From Hygrophila difformis (Eukaryota; Streptophyta; Magnoliopsida; Lamiales; Acanthaceae), in the NCBI GenBank assembly GCA_030278955.1, contig JAOANR010000005.1:29255849-29319848 (forward strand): DNA of 64,000 nucleotides, in the 5' to 3' direction. Under the pieces are notes generated by a model, which was given only the letters and a program-made list of their open reading frames with translations, made no database searches and had not been told where the DNA came from. Position 1 is the first letter of the stretch; each line of letters begins with the position of its first letter. Position numbers and translations under genes: made by a program. Positions 21,752-33,200 of the stretch are shown here, piece after piece.

Positions 21752-22282
21752 AGTTTAGCTTCCGGACCTCGAGGTCCCGTCCCCTTCTTCGCAATGCCCC
21801 GAAATGCTTTACTCCTATTGGCCTGTCGCCAACCCTCCATTTCTTTGTGCCTAGCGACCAGCTTTTGTTTAGGGACATGGGAGCTTTATTTTCAACACTT
21901 GCTTATTTTCCTAGGGTTGTTTAATTGCTTATGCTAGTTGTTTATTTGCTTGTATTTTGGAATGCCTATATATAGGCCATTCCCAACACTTTGCCATTCA
22001 CCCTTTGAAATGAATTAATTGATGAACACTTGGAGAGTGGATTTCTTTGTTTGAAAGGGTCACCCATGAGTTCTTCCATCTAGGTTGAATTCCTTTTGAG
22101 CATTGAGGAGTGCTTGATCGTATCGCCACCTTGAGGTCATCGGTTGAGGGATTGATGAACACTATGTGTTAGTAAATCCAAGATTGAGTTTCCGACTTGG
22201 TATCCTCATCTATCCCTTTTATTTTCCGTTTTTTCCATCTTGTTCTTGTTTGTAAATCGTATCCAATCCTCGATCCATGGCA
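20872..22282 (+). repeat. 3' LTR of element B (1411 bp)
   Basis: Nearly identical to 16489-17914. Seen differences: GATATTAGA versus GATATTGGA (about 21026), TGTCGCGAG versus TGGCGCGAG (about 21455), and a 15-bp deletion near 21511. It ends CATGGCA followed by the CCATT duplication and then array units. Confidence 0.93.
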
Positions 22283-24425
22283 CCATTTTACCGACACGCC
22301 GCCCGACGGCTTCCATTTTACCGACAGGCGACCTGACGGGCATCGTTTTACCGACACACCACCCGACGGGCACCGTTTTTGCCGACATGCGTCTCGACGG
22401 TCACCTCTTTACCGACACGCCACCCGACGGGCACCGTTTTACCGACATGACCGACAAGCACCATTTTACCAACAATCCACCCGACGGGCTCTGTGTGGAT
22501 GGGAGCTAACGTGCCACGCGACGGGCACCATTTTACCAACACGCCACCCGACAGGCACCATTTTACCGAAAGGCGACCCGACGAGCACCGTTTTACCGAC
22601 ATGCCAACTGACGGGCATTGTTTTGCCGACATGCCCGACGGGCACCATTTTACTGACACGCCACCCGACGGGCACCGGTTTACCGACATGGCCGACGAGC
22701 ATCGTTTTACCGACATGCTCGACGGGCACTGTTTTACCGACAGGGCACCCGACGGGCACTGTTTTACCGACATGCCACCCGATGGGCACGATTTTGTCGA
22801 CAAACCACTCGACGCGCCCGTTTTACCGACACGCCACCTGACGGGTACCGTTTTACTGATAGGCAACCCGACGGGGACCGTTTTTTACCGACACGCCACC
22901 CGACGGGCACCGTTTTTTTCCGATAAGCCACCCGATGGGCACTGTTATGCCAACATGACACCCAACGTGACCCGTGTGGACGAGAGCCGACGTGCCACCC
23001 GATAGGCACCGTTTTGCCGACGAGCCTACCGACGGGAACCGTTTTCCCGACACGCCGCCGATGGGCACCGTTTTGCCGACAGGCCACCCGACGGGCACCT
23101 TTTTACCGACATGCCACCCGGCGGGTACCATTTTACCGACAGGCGACCCGACGGGCACCGTTTTACCGACATGCCACCCGACGGGCACCGTTTTGCCGAC
23201 AAGCCTCTCGACGGGCACCGTTTTACAGACATGCCACCCGATGGGCACCGTTTTACCGATATGGCCGACAAGCACCGTTTTACCAACAATCCACCCGACG
23301 TGCACTGTGTGGATGAGAGCTAACGTGCCACGCGACGGGCACCATTTTACCGACAACGCCACCCGACGAGCACCGTTTTGCGGACAAGCCTCCCGACGGC
23401 ACCGTTTTACCGACACGCCTCCCGACGGGCACCGTTTTACCCGACATGCCACCCGACGAGCACCGTTTTATCGACAGGCCACCGACGGGCACCGTTTTAC
23501 CGACACGGCCGAGGAGCACCGTTTTACCGACTGGCCACCCGACGGGCACACCGTTTTACCGACACGCCACCCGACGGGCACCGTTTTTTCCGATATGCCA
23601 CCCGACGGGCATTGTTATGCTGACTAGACACCCGACATGACCCGTGTGGACGACATCTGACGTGCCACCCGACGGCCACCGTTTTGCCGACAAGCCTACC
23701 GACGGGCACCGTTTTCCCGACACGCCAACTGACGGGGCACCGTTTTACCGACATGCCAACCGACGGGCACCGTTTTTACCGACAGGACACCCGACGGGCA
23801 CCATTTTACAGACGCGCCGTTTACCGACATGCCACGCGACGAGCACTGTTTTGCCGACATGTCACCCGACGGGCACTATTTTACAGACAGGCCACCCGAT
23901 TGGCACTGTTTTACCGACACGTCACCCGACGGGCACCGTTTTGCCGAAAGGCGCCCCGACGGGCACCGTTTTGCCGACAAGCCTCCCGACGGGCACCGTT
24001 TTGCCGACAGGCCCCCCGATGGGCACCATTTTGCTGACACGCCTACCGACGGGCACTGTTTTGCCGACATGTCACCCGACGGGCACCGTTTTACGTACAG
24101 GCCACCCGACGGTCACCTTTTACCGACATGGCCGGACGAGCACCGTTTCACCCACATGCCACCCGACGTGCACCGTTTACCGACACACCACCCAACAGGC
24201 ACCGTTTTATCCGACTGGCCACCCGACGGACACCATTTTACCCGACATGGCCGACGAGCACCGTTTCACCGACAGGCCACCCGACGGGCACCATTTTTAC
24301 CGAAATGCTACCCGTCCCGCATTGTTTTACCGACAGGCCACCCGACGGGCACCATAATAAACCGAAAACGCCCGACGGGCACAGTTTTTGCTGACATGCC
24401 CCCCGACAGGTACCGTATTTACTGA
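22283..24425. repeat. 30-bp tandem array, segment 2, up to the assembly gap
   Basis: It continues the array in phase from the insertion point of B. Marker blocks occur at 22493, 22975, 23310 and 23640. From about 22840 rightward single-base insertions and deletions become common (for example long T runs, GGCCGGACG, TTTTACCCGAC) and break the reading frames that are open elsewhere in the array. They get denser toward the gap, which suggests poor consensus at a contig end rather than biology. Confidence 0.95.
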
Positions 24426-24925
24426 NNNNNNNNNNNNNNNNNNNNNNNNNNNNNNNNNNNNNNNNNNNNNNNNNNNNNNNNNNNNNNNNNNNNNNNNNNN
24501 NNNNNNNNNNNNNNNNNNNNNNNNNNNNNNNNNNNNNNNNNNNNNNNNNNNNNNNNNNNNNNNNNNNNNNNNNNNNNNNNNNNNNNNNNNNNNNNNNNNN
24601 NNNNNNNNNNNNNNNNNNNNNNNNNNNNNNNNNNNNNNNNNNNNNNNNNNNNNNNNNNNNNNNNNNNNNNNNNNNNNNNNNNNNNNNNNNNNNNNNNNNN
24701 NNNNNNNNNNNNNNNNNNNNNNNNNNNNNNNNNNNNNNNNNNNNNNNNNNNNNNNNNNNNNNNNNNNNNNNNNNNNNNNNNNNNNNNNNNNNNNNNNNNN
24801 NNNNNNNNNNNNNNNNNNNNNNNNNNNNNNNNNNNNNNNNNNNNNNNNNNNNNNNNNNNNNNNNNNNNNNNNNNNNNNNNNNNNNNNNNNNNNNNNNNNN
24901 NNNNNNNNNNNNNNNNNNNNNNNNN
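24426..24925. other. Assembly gap, 500 N
   Basis: Exactly 500 unknown bases, so probably a fixed-size scaffold gap whose true length is not known. It lies between array sequence on the left and the 3' side of element C on the right; the 3' LTR of C may be missing here. Confidence 0.98.
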
Positions 24926-26207
24926 TTTTTTTTTTTTTTTTTGGTAGGAGGAATTTCAATATCCGGCATTGCGGACGAAACTTCAACTCTTTTGTTCTTG
25001 ACATAAGGTCATAGGAACAAGGCAAAAGCCTGCTACCCTTTTTCTTTTTCTCTTTTTTTTTCTTCTTTTTTTTCTTTTTTTTTTCTTTTTTTTTTAGAGA
25101 AGAGGGGCAGCATATATCACTCTCAAACAAATAAATTGCTTCATCAACAATGGTTCTAACAGCAACATTTCATCAATATGGCACTAATGATAAACAAGCT
25201 CAAGAGTTAATCCTCAATTCGGGTTCAAGCAGATAAGGTCCAAGAAAAATAAAAGGCTAACGGCAAGGGGGTTAGTGTTTAACAAAAAAAATGGATTATT
25301 AGGCTCAGAGGGGTTCACTAGTTGGAAAATATAGGTGGGTAAGTGATAAGGCCAATGGGGTAAAATCCTAGTGCCCAAATCATTTTGCTAGAATACTACA
25401 ATATGAAGAGTTCACATGCATTTTTGTGCAAAGTCAGGAATGGTGCAATTCTCATGTTCCCACATCAAAAGAAAAATGAGCAAGTAATAATGAAGAAAAT
25501 AAGGCTCAACAAGGCTCAAATCTCACCATAGGGACATCATTAGCAAGCCAGGCATACCAATTGACAATCATATCATTGAACTAAATCAAAACTTCAAACG
25601 ACAAGCAGTACTCAATATTTTGACAAGAAGGCACGCACGGGCATTTATAGAGATAAGTGCATGAAGCGACGTTCAATCCCCCCCACACCTAACTCGGCAG
25701 TGTCCTCAATGCCATAAAAAATATGAAGAAAAATGAAAGCATGAAAGAAGAGAAGCAATGAGGAATGCAAAAGGAAAAGTCTATGGTAGAAGGGCATCCC
25801 TGGAAAGTGCATCATCGGTCAGGAGGAACGTGCCCGAAGAAGGTAACAGGGGGGATGGGCGGGTAGGTAGCAAGTGCATTGATGGATGTGCCTTGAACAA
25901 TATCCTTGTTCGTGCCCATATGACCTGTAGCAGGCCCCCCCCTCCCAAATTATTTAGCAAAATCAATGAGTAAATGGCTTGCGCGTGCCCACGCAACCTG
26001 TAGCCAAGCAAAAATCCCCAATTATGCATTATCCAAGCTGGAGAAGACCAAGAATTTTCCATCTTCCTACAATGAACAAGTGAAATGTCATGATAGATCA
26101 CCAAAAAAAAAAAAAATTCGAAAGAAATAAAATATTAAAAACTTGGGTTGCCTCCAAGAAGCGCCCTTTCTTTAACGTCTTTGGCTAGACACTCTATGGC
26201 TCAATGG
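24926..26207 (-). other. 3' non-coding region of element C
   Basis: No gene is seen. It holds a T run at the gap edge (24926-24942), a pyrimidine tract (25037-25095), and on the minus strand a G-rich run (about 25675-25685) that could be a polypurine tract. Where pol would be expected there is nothing recognisable. Confidence 0.6.
25037..25095 (+). repeat. Low-complexity T/C tract
   Basis: Almost pure T with scattered C over about 60 bp in the 3' region of element C. Simple-sequence expansion; no function proposed. Confidence 0.9.
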
Positions 26208-27416
26208 TCATTTAATGCAATCAACCAAAGCAATAAGCTCCTCCCTTTGAACACCAAATCCCGCAATGTAGCGCTTAAGTCGGGGCTTATTGGCCTTGGA
26301 TTTCTTTTCCATCTTCTTTTGCTTCCCAACCACATTTGCATCTAGAAAACATGTTTTATCTCTTGAAGCTTGAATCCACTTTTCTTCATTGGTGGGAGGA
26401 AGAGAGGCATCAAATAACTTTGGTGGATCTTTTCCATTCAACTCAAAGGTTTCCTGCATGCTATGATTAAGAACATCCACTCTATATAAAGCATTAGATT
26501 CCATGGGATATTGCTCATCATTAAATATATTAATTTTCACTTCTTCCCCATCAAATGCCATAGTAAGTGTACCCTTCTTAACATCAATTTTTGTTTCAGC
26601 AGTGCACATAAAGGGTCTTCCAAGTAAGACAGGGGAGGGATTTGGGGAATTATCATCATGCATGTCAAGCACATAAAAATCAACAGGAAAAATCAATCCA
26701 TTTACTTGAACTAGGACATCTTCTATCATACCTTCAGGATAAGCATTTGTCCTATTAGCTAATTGAATTATAATTCCCGTTTCTTTCAAGTTACCTAAAT
26801 TCAAGTTTTTATACACAGACAAAGGCATAACATTAATTGCAGCACCAAGATCCAACATAGCCTTTTTAATTTCCAACTTCCCAATTTTGCAAGGAACTAG
26901 AAACATACCTGGGTCACCACATTTTTGTGGAAGTTTGCGTTGAAGCACAGCAGACACGGCCTCTCCAGCTATGATTTTTTCATCCCCACGAAGCTTTTTC
27001 TTATTAGTGCACAGCTCCTTTAAAAAATTTTGCATAACGCCGGGGATTTGCTGGATGGCATCCAGGAGGGGAATGTTTAGCTCCACTTTCTTGAATAGCT
27101 CCATAATCTCCTTATTTTTATTGCTCTTAGGAGGTCTGGCCAACCTACTAGGAAAAGGAGCAGCATTAGTAGCAGGTAATTGAGAACTTTCATTGACTAA
27201 AGTTTTAGAAGAGAGTTTCTCATCCTTCTCAATTTCTTTCTCAATTGATTCTTCATCTTTGTTGTTCCTTCCAGCAGCCACTTCAGGTCTTGCCAACTCC
27301 TTCCCATTGCGTAGCATCATGGCACTCACATTGCGTGGATTAATTTGAGGTTGTGCAGGTAATTTTCCTTTTTCACGCTCCCTGGACTCGCGCACCTCCC
27401 TGGTTAGTTGAGCCAT
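26208..27416 (-). pseudogene. Protease part of Athila-like gag-pro
   Basis: A frame of 402 residues in a different phase from gag. Its first half is charged (starting MAQLTREVRE), and the second half holds an aspartic protease-like core with DLGA in place of DSGA, followed by INVMPLSVYKNL and a GRPF motif, all familiar from plant Athila/Tat proteins. Coding similarity continues a little upstream of the first Met (IKNLEDQ), so the Met is not a true start: gag and protease were one polyprotein now split by a single-base shift near 27440. It ends at 26208 without any RT. A broken gene is more likely than a programmed frameshift. Confidence 0.8.
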
Positions 27417-27432
27417 TTGATCTTCAAGATTC

Positions 27433-28707
27433 TTAATGCTGTGTGCGCGTCTCCTGTTGAAATTGCAAAGTGTTAGATGCCATGGATTTAACTATGTCGT
27501 GTAAAGACATACCTGCTTCGCCTTGAAGAGGTGGGCGATTTTGTTGTTGGTTAGCAGGTTGGAAATTATTTGAGGAATTCCCATAGCGAAGGTTGGGATG
27601 ATCATGCCACCCTGGGTTGTATGTTTGTGAAAATGGATCGTAATTCTTTCGGGGCACAAACCCAGCTGCGTTCACATCGACTTCCTGAAGCAACGTTGCG
27701 CATTCATCGGTGGCATGGCCAGTGTGGCCGCAAATTCCACAAGTTTTAACTTCAGCTTGTCCTACAGCAAGTTGTCTAACAAAAGCAGTTAATTTCGTAA
27801 GTTGTTGTTGAACGGAAGGAGAAGTTACCTCAGAGGCCTCTTTAACTCCAACAACTCTTTCCCTAGATCCGAACTGTTGGGTGTACTCAGCGGATGTTTG
27901 AATCATTTCCCATGCTTCTGCTGGTGTCTTCTTCTTCAATGACCCTCCACAAGCCGAATCCAGGAGTCTCCTTTCCATGTTAGTAAGACCATCATAAAAA
28001 TATTGAATTAGTAATGACTCAGGAATTTGATGATGCGGACATTTAGTAATTAATTTATTAAAGCGTTCCCAATATTCATAAAGAGATTCTCCCTGAGATT
28101 GAGTGATTCCACAAATTTCTTTGCGCAATGTAGAAGCTCGGGAGGCAGGGAAATATTTTTCCAGGAACTTCTTATGCAAGTCCGCCCATGTTTCAATACT
28201 TCCAGCAGGTAAGTGGTAAAGCCATTCCTTAGCAGCATCTCGCAAGGAAAAAGGGAAGGCACGAAGGCGGATTTGGTCATCAGTGACGCCTCTTGGTTTC
28301 ATGCTCAAGCATATAACATCGAATTCTTGCAAGTGCCTGTGCGGCTCTTCTCCTGAAAGTCCATGAAAAACAGGAAGCAAATGAATTAAACCCGTTTTTA
28401 GTCCAAAATCAGTATTAGCGGGAAGAGCAGGAAAGGAAATGCAAAGAGGTTGCTGCGCCAAGTTAGGCGCAGCTAATTCCTGGAGAGTGCGTTGCTCTTG
28501 AGCCATCTCTTGCTCAAACTCTTCACTTTCGTCACCACTTAGCTCACTACCAGATGTAGCAGCTTCTTCAAGTGCAAGATCCAGGTTCTCCTGTTCTCTT
28601 TGGCGCGCAATGAGTCTTGCTTCTCGGGTTTCTCTCCTCAATCGCCGAGCAGTTCTCTCAATCTCCGAATCGTAGATTAATTCCCCTGTCCGAGTAGATC
28701 GAGGCAT
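27433..28707 (-). CDS. Athila-like gag protein
   Basis: 424 residues starting MPRSTRTGEL. An acidic N-terminal region is followed by the plant retrotransposon gag domain (about residues 110-230, with GLSGEEPHRHLQEF, AKEWLYHLP and QGESLYEYWERF) and a CCHC zinc knuckle CGICGHTGHATDEC at about residues 325-338. It would build the virus-like particle and bind RNA. The frame ends just short of the protease region, which continues in another frame. Length is usual for this gag, but it is probably the front part of a formerly longer polyprotein. Confidence 0.85.
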   Translation of the reverse strand: MPRSTRTGELIYDSEIERTARRLRRETREARLIARQREQENLDLALEEAATSGSELSGDESEEFEQEMAQEQRTLQELAAPNLAQQPLCISFPALPANTDFGLKTGLIHLLPVFHGLSGEEPHRHLQEFDVICLSMKPRGVTDDQIRLRAFPFSLRDAAKEWLYHLPAGSIETWADLHKKFLEKYFPASRASTLRKEICGITQSQGESLYEYWERFNKLITKCPHHQIPESLLIQYFYDGLTNMERRLLDSACGGSLKKKTPAEAWEMIQTSAEYTQQFGSRERVVGVKEASEVTSPSVQQQLTKLTAFVRQLAVGQAEVKTCGICGHTGHATDECATLLQEVDVNAAGFVPRKNYDPFSQTYNPGWHDHPNLRYGNSSNNFQPANQQQNRPPLQGEAGMSLHDIVKSMASNTLQFQQETRTQH

Positions 28708-28779
28708 AAACCAGAAAAAATAATATTAGTAAATATAATATAGTAGCAATTAACCAAAGAATAATAAATCAATTTGAAT

Positions 28780-28796
28780 CCCCGGCAACGGCGCCA
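28780..28796 (-). other. Primer binding site (tRNA-Asp), element C
   Basis: On the minus strand TGGCGCCGTTGCCGGGG, complementary to the 3' end of plant tRNA-Asp, five bases after the LTR end. This differs from the tRNA-Met sites of B, E, F and H. Confidence 0.88.
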
Positions 28797-28801
28797 AAAT
28801 T

Positions 28802-30270
28802 TGGTAGCTGTCGTCTAGCTACAAAAATAAATAAACCTACTCTTGTGAAAATAAATAGATAGTGATGAGTAGAGTCGCCTCCTCAGGGATTCAAATGAAA
28901 TATTAACAATGATTAATCACAATAATAAAATTGGGGGGTTTTTGAATTTAACTAATACTAAGAAAATAAAATAAAATAGAAGAACAAAATTAAATAAAGC
29001 AGGCGAAGGCAGGACACACACTGGAAAGTATATGAAATCTAATGACGAAAAATACCTAGCTTAGGACTTGAACTCGCCGGATTGGAATTGGATTTATTGT
29101 TGATTATTGACAATTATTCCCTTAGCCTATTAAATAAATTAGTTATAGTCACTCGACAACCGCTCCGTGACCAACTTTTCCTTACTTAATCGGTGAACAA
29201 GGCACGGCCGTTATTCACTTCCCTAACCGAATTAAGATCCTAGGTACGACCATAGAAGTACTTATCCGATTGCATTAAATTCTAGAAAAGCCTAATTCAA
29301 AGGGATTAACCTACCTACGCGGCTTGATTCTCTCAATTGATTTCATGATTCCCTAGAGATTTATCGTCTAGTTGTTACTCAATTAGATTAAAGTGCAATT
29401 ACACGGACACCAATCTAATTATAACGGTAAAATTCCTAAGCCAATCAACTATGTGCGCATCATAATCAATCAACATAAGAACTCATGTCGTGAAAATAGA
29501 AATCATGAAAATACTTAATAGTCAAAGGAAAATAAACATTCAAAATAATTCAAGCCTCACAACGGCAATCCAATCCCAACACGGGGTTCAATCCTAAGCT
29601 AGATAAAAGTAAACTACTCACTAAACATGAAAACAAGAACAAAGCAGGAATAAGAAAACATGACAAACACTATTCCAGCAGGAAAGAATGGAACTTCAAG
29701 ATCTTCAGTCTCCAGGGAACTTCTCTTGTCTCCAGGCCTCGTTGATGATCTCCAGTATCCCAGTCTGGTCCAAACAGCAAAATTGAATGGTTTTTATCTC
29801 TGTGGAAACCCTCAAAGTCGTCCAAAGCAGCCTCCAAGAAGTGGCAAGCAAGAAATCATCCAATACTCCAAGTTTCCTTCCCTTCCAATTTGTTTCCTTC
29901 TTTACAAAATCTTGATCTCTCTTTTGGAAACAAGTATCCCAGCCAAAAGGTGCTTTCCAGGATCCCAAAGTATCTAGAATTAAGTCTTGAAATTCGTCCA
30001 CATCATCAGCTAAATCACCCGGACAAGTAAGCACTCGAGCTGGAAACACATCAGCATCAACCTTTGTACAGCAGCTCGGACCACTCCTCTTGTGTGTGGG
30101 CACACGACCTGTTACTTCTCCAAAATGCCACCATTTTGATGTTTTCTTCAAGTCAAGCTCACTTTGCTCCTGAAATGCAAAATACTCCAATAAGACACCA
30201 CAATGGATCAATACTCATCAATAAACCACATGGAATCATGTAAAACATGCGCACAAAATCATGAATATCA
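28802..30270 (-). repeat. 5' LTR of element C (1469 bp)
   Basis: On the minus strand it starts TGATATTC at 30270 next to the array and ends GCTACCA at 28802 before the primer site. AT-rich with no convincing gene. No second copy is present in the window. Confidence 0.78.
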
Positions 30271-33200
30271 GGCACCGTATTGTCGACAAGCCACCCGACG
30301 GGCATCGTGTGGATAAGAGCTAATGTGCCACGCGGTGGGCACCGTTTTACCGACACGCCACCCGACGGGGCACCATTTTACCGATAGGCAACCCGACAGG
30401 CACCGTTTTACCGACACGCCACCCGACGGGCACTGTTTTGCCGACAAGCCTCTCGACGGGCACCGTTTTACCGACACCCCACCCGACGGGGACCGTTTTA
30501 CTGACATGGTCGACAAGCACCGTTTTTCAAACAAACAACCCGATGGGCACCGTGTGGATGGGAGCTAACGTGCCACGCGACGGGCACCATTTTACCGACA
30601 CGCCACCTGACGGGCACCATTTTGCCGACATGCCCGGCGGGCACCATTTTACCGACACGCCACTGGTTTAGCGACATGGCCGACGGGCACAGTTTTACCG
30701 ACATGCTTTGTCGACAGACCACTCGACGCGCACTGTTTTATTGGCAGGCCACCTGACAGGTACCGTTTTACTGACAGGCCACCCGATGGGCACCGTTTTA
30801 CCGACACATCACCCGACGGGCACCGTTTTTTCCGATAAGCCACCCGATGGGCACTGTTATGCCGACTTGACACCCAAAGTGACCCGTGTGGGCGAGAGCC
30901 GACGTGCCATCCAACGAGCACCGTTTTGCCAACAGGCCACCCGACAGGCACCGTTTTATCGACATGCCACCCGACGGGCACCGTTTTACCGACATGGCCG
31001 AGGAGCACCGTTTTACCGACTGGCCACCCGACGGGCACCATTTTACCGACACGTCACCCGACGGGCACCGTTTTACCGACACGCCACCCGACGGGCACCG
31101 TTTTACCGACACGCCACCCGACGGGCACCGTTTTGCCGACATGCCCGACGGGCACCATTTTATCGACACGCCACTCGACGGGCATTATTTTACCGACACG
31201 CCACCCGCCGGGCACCATTTTGCGGACAAGCCTCCCGACGGGCACCGTTTTACCGACACGCCACTCGACGGGCACCGTTTATCGACACGCCACGCGACGG
31301 GCACCGTTTTACCGACAGGGAACCCAACGGGCACCGTTTTACCGAAACGCCACCCAACGGGCACCGTTTTACCGACAGGCCACCCAACGGGCACCATTTT
31401 ACCGAAACGCCACCTGACGGGCACCGTTTGTCCGACATGCCACCCGACGGGCATCGTTTTACCGAAACGCCACTCGACGGGCACCGTTTTATCGACACGC
31501 CACGCGACGGGCACAATTTATCGACACGCCTCCCGACAGGCACCGTTTTATCGACACGCCACCCGACGGGCACCATTTTACCGACAAGCCACCCGACGGG
31601 CACCGGTTTATCGACATGGCCGACGAGCACCGTTTTACCGACACGCTATCGGACTGGTACCGTTTTACTGACAGGCCACCCGACGGGCACCGTTTTACTG
31701 ACACGCCTTCCGACGGGCAACATTTTTTTCGATAAGCCACCCGACGGACACTCTTATGCCAACTTGACACCTTCCGTGACCCGTATGGACGAGAGCCGAC
31801 GTGCCACCCGACGGGCACCGTCTTGCCGACAAGCCAATGGACGGGCATCGTTTTACTGACATGCCACCCGTCGGGCACCGTTTTACCGATAGGCCACCCG
31901 ACGGGCACAGTTTTACTGACACGCCATCGCACGAGCACCGTTTTACCGACATGCCACGCGAAGAGCACTATTTTGCTAACATGTCACCCGACGGGCACCG
32001 TTTTACGGACAGGCCATCCGACGGGCTCCGTTTTACCGACACGCCACCCGACGGGCACTGTTTTGTTGACATGCCACCCGACGGGTTCCGTTTTGTCGAC
32101 AAGCCACCCGACGGGCACCGTGTGGATAAGAGCTAACGTGCCAGCGGCGGGCACCGTTTTACCGACACGCCACCCGACGGGCACCATTTTACCGATAGGC
32201 AACCTGACGGGCACCGTTTTACCGACACGCCACCCGACGGGCACCATTTTACCGATAGGCAACCCGACGGGCACCGTTTTACCGACACGCCACCCGGCGG
32301 GCACTATTTTGCAGACAAGCCTCTCGACGGGCACCGTTTTACCGACACCCCACCCGACGGGCACCGTTTTACTGACATGGTCGACAAGCACCGTTTTACC
32401 AACAAACCACCTGACGGGCACTGTGTGGATGGGAGCTGACGTGCCACGCGACGGGCACCATTTTACCGACACGCCACCTGACGGGCACCATTTTACCGAA
32501 AGGCGACCCGACGGACACCGTTTTACCGACACGCCAACTGACGGGCACCGTTTCTCCGACATGCAACGCGGGCACCATTTTACCGACACGCCACCCGACG
32601 GGCACCGGTTTACCGACATGGCCGACGGGCACGGTTTTACCGACATGCTTTGTCGACAGACCACTCGACGCGCACTGTTTTACCGACTAGCCACCTTACG
32701 GGTACCTTTTTACTGACAGGCCACCCGACGGGCACCATTTTACCGACACATCACCCGACGGGCACTGTTTTTTTCGATAAGCCACCCGACGGGCACTGTT
32801 ATGCCGACTTGACACCTAAAGTGACCCGTGTGGACGAGAACCGACGTGCCACCCAACGGGCACCGTTTTGCCAACAGGCCACCCGACGGGCACTGTTTCA
32901 TCGACATGCCACCCGACGGGCACCGTTTTACCGACATGGCCGAGGAGCACCGTTTTACCGACTGGCCACCCGACGGGCACCGTTTTATTGACACGCCACT
33001 CGACGGGCACCGTTTTACCGACACGTCACCCGACGGGCTCCATTTTGCGGACAAGCCTCCCGACGGGCACCGTTTTACCGACACGCCACCCGACGGGCAT
33101 TGTTTTCCCGACATGGCGGACGAGCTACATTTTACCGACTGGCCACTCGACGGGCACCACTTTACCGACATACCACCCGACGGGCACTGTTTTATCGACA

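Larger units (their letters stand above)
16489..22282 (+). mobile_element. Element B: complete non-autonomous LTR retrotransposon (5794 bp)
   Basis: Two LTRs (16489-17914 and 20872-22282) start TGCCATG and end CATGGCA, forming perfect 7-bp terminal inverted repeats, and CCATT flanks both sides. A primer site for initiator tRNA-Met and a polypurine tract are present. The interior encodes only a gag-like protein and no protease, reverse transcriptase or integrase, so the element depends on others. The LTRs differ by about two substitutions and one 15-bp indel by eye, so insertion is recent. A paralogous unoccupied site is present near 39778. Confidence 0.95.
24926..30270 (-). mobile_element. 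Element C: Athila-like Ty3/gypsy remnant, gag-protease only
   Basis: On the minus strand it runs 5' LTR (30270-28802), tRNA-Asp primer site (28796-28780), gag (28707-27433), protease region (27416-26208), then non-coding sequence into the gap. No reverse transcriptase, RNase H or integrase is seen. The right end joins the array at 30271, where GGCAC would be the duplicated target if the left flank in the gap matches. Gag and protease types and the primer site match the Athila/Tat branch of plant Ty3/gypsy, distinct from the other elements here. Confidence 0.87.
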
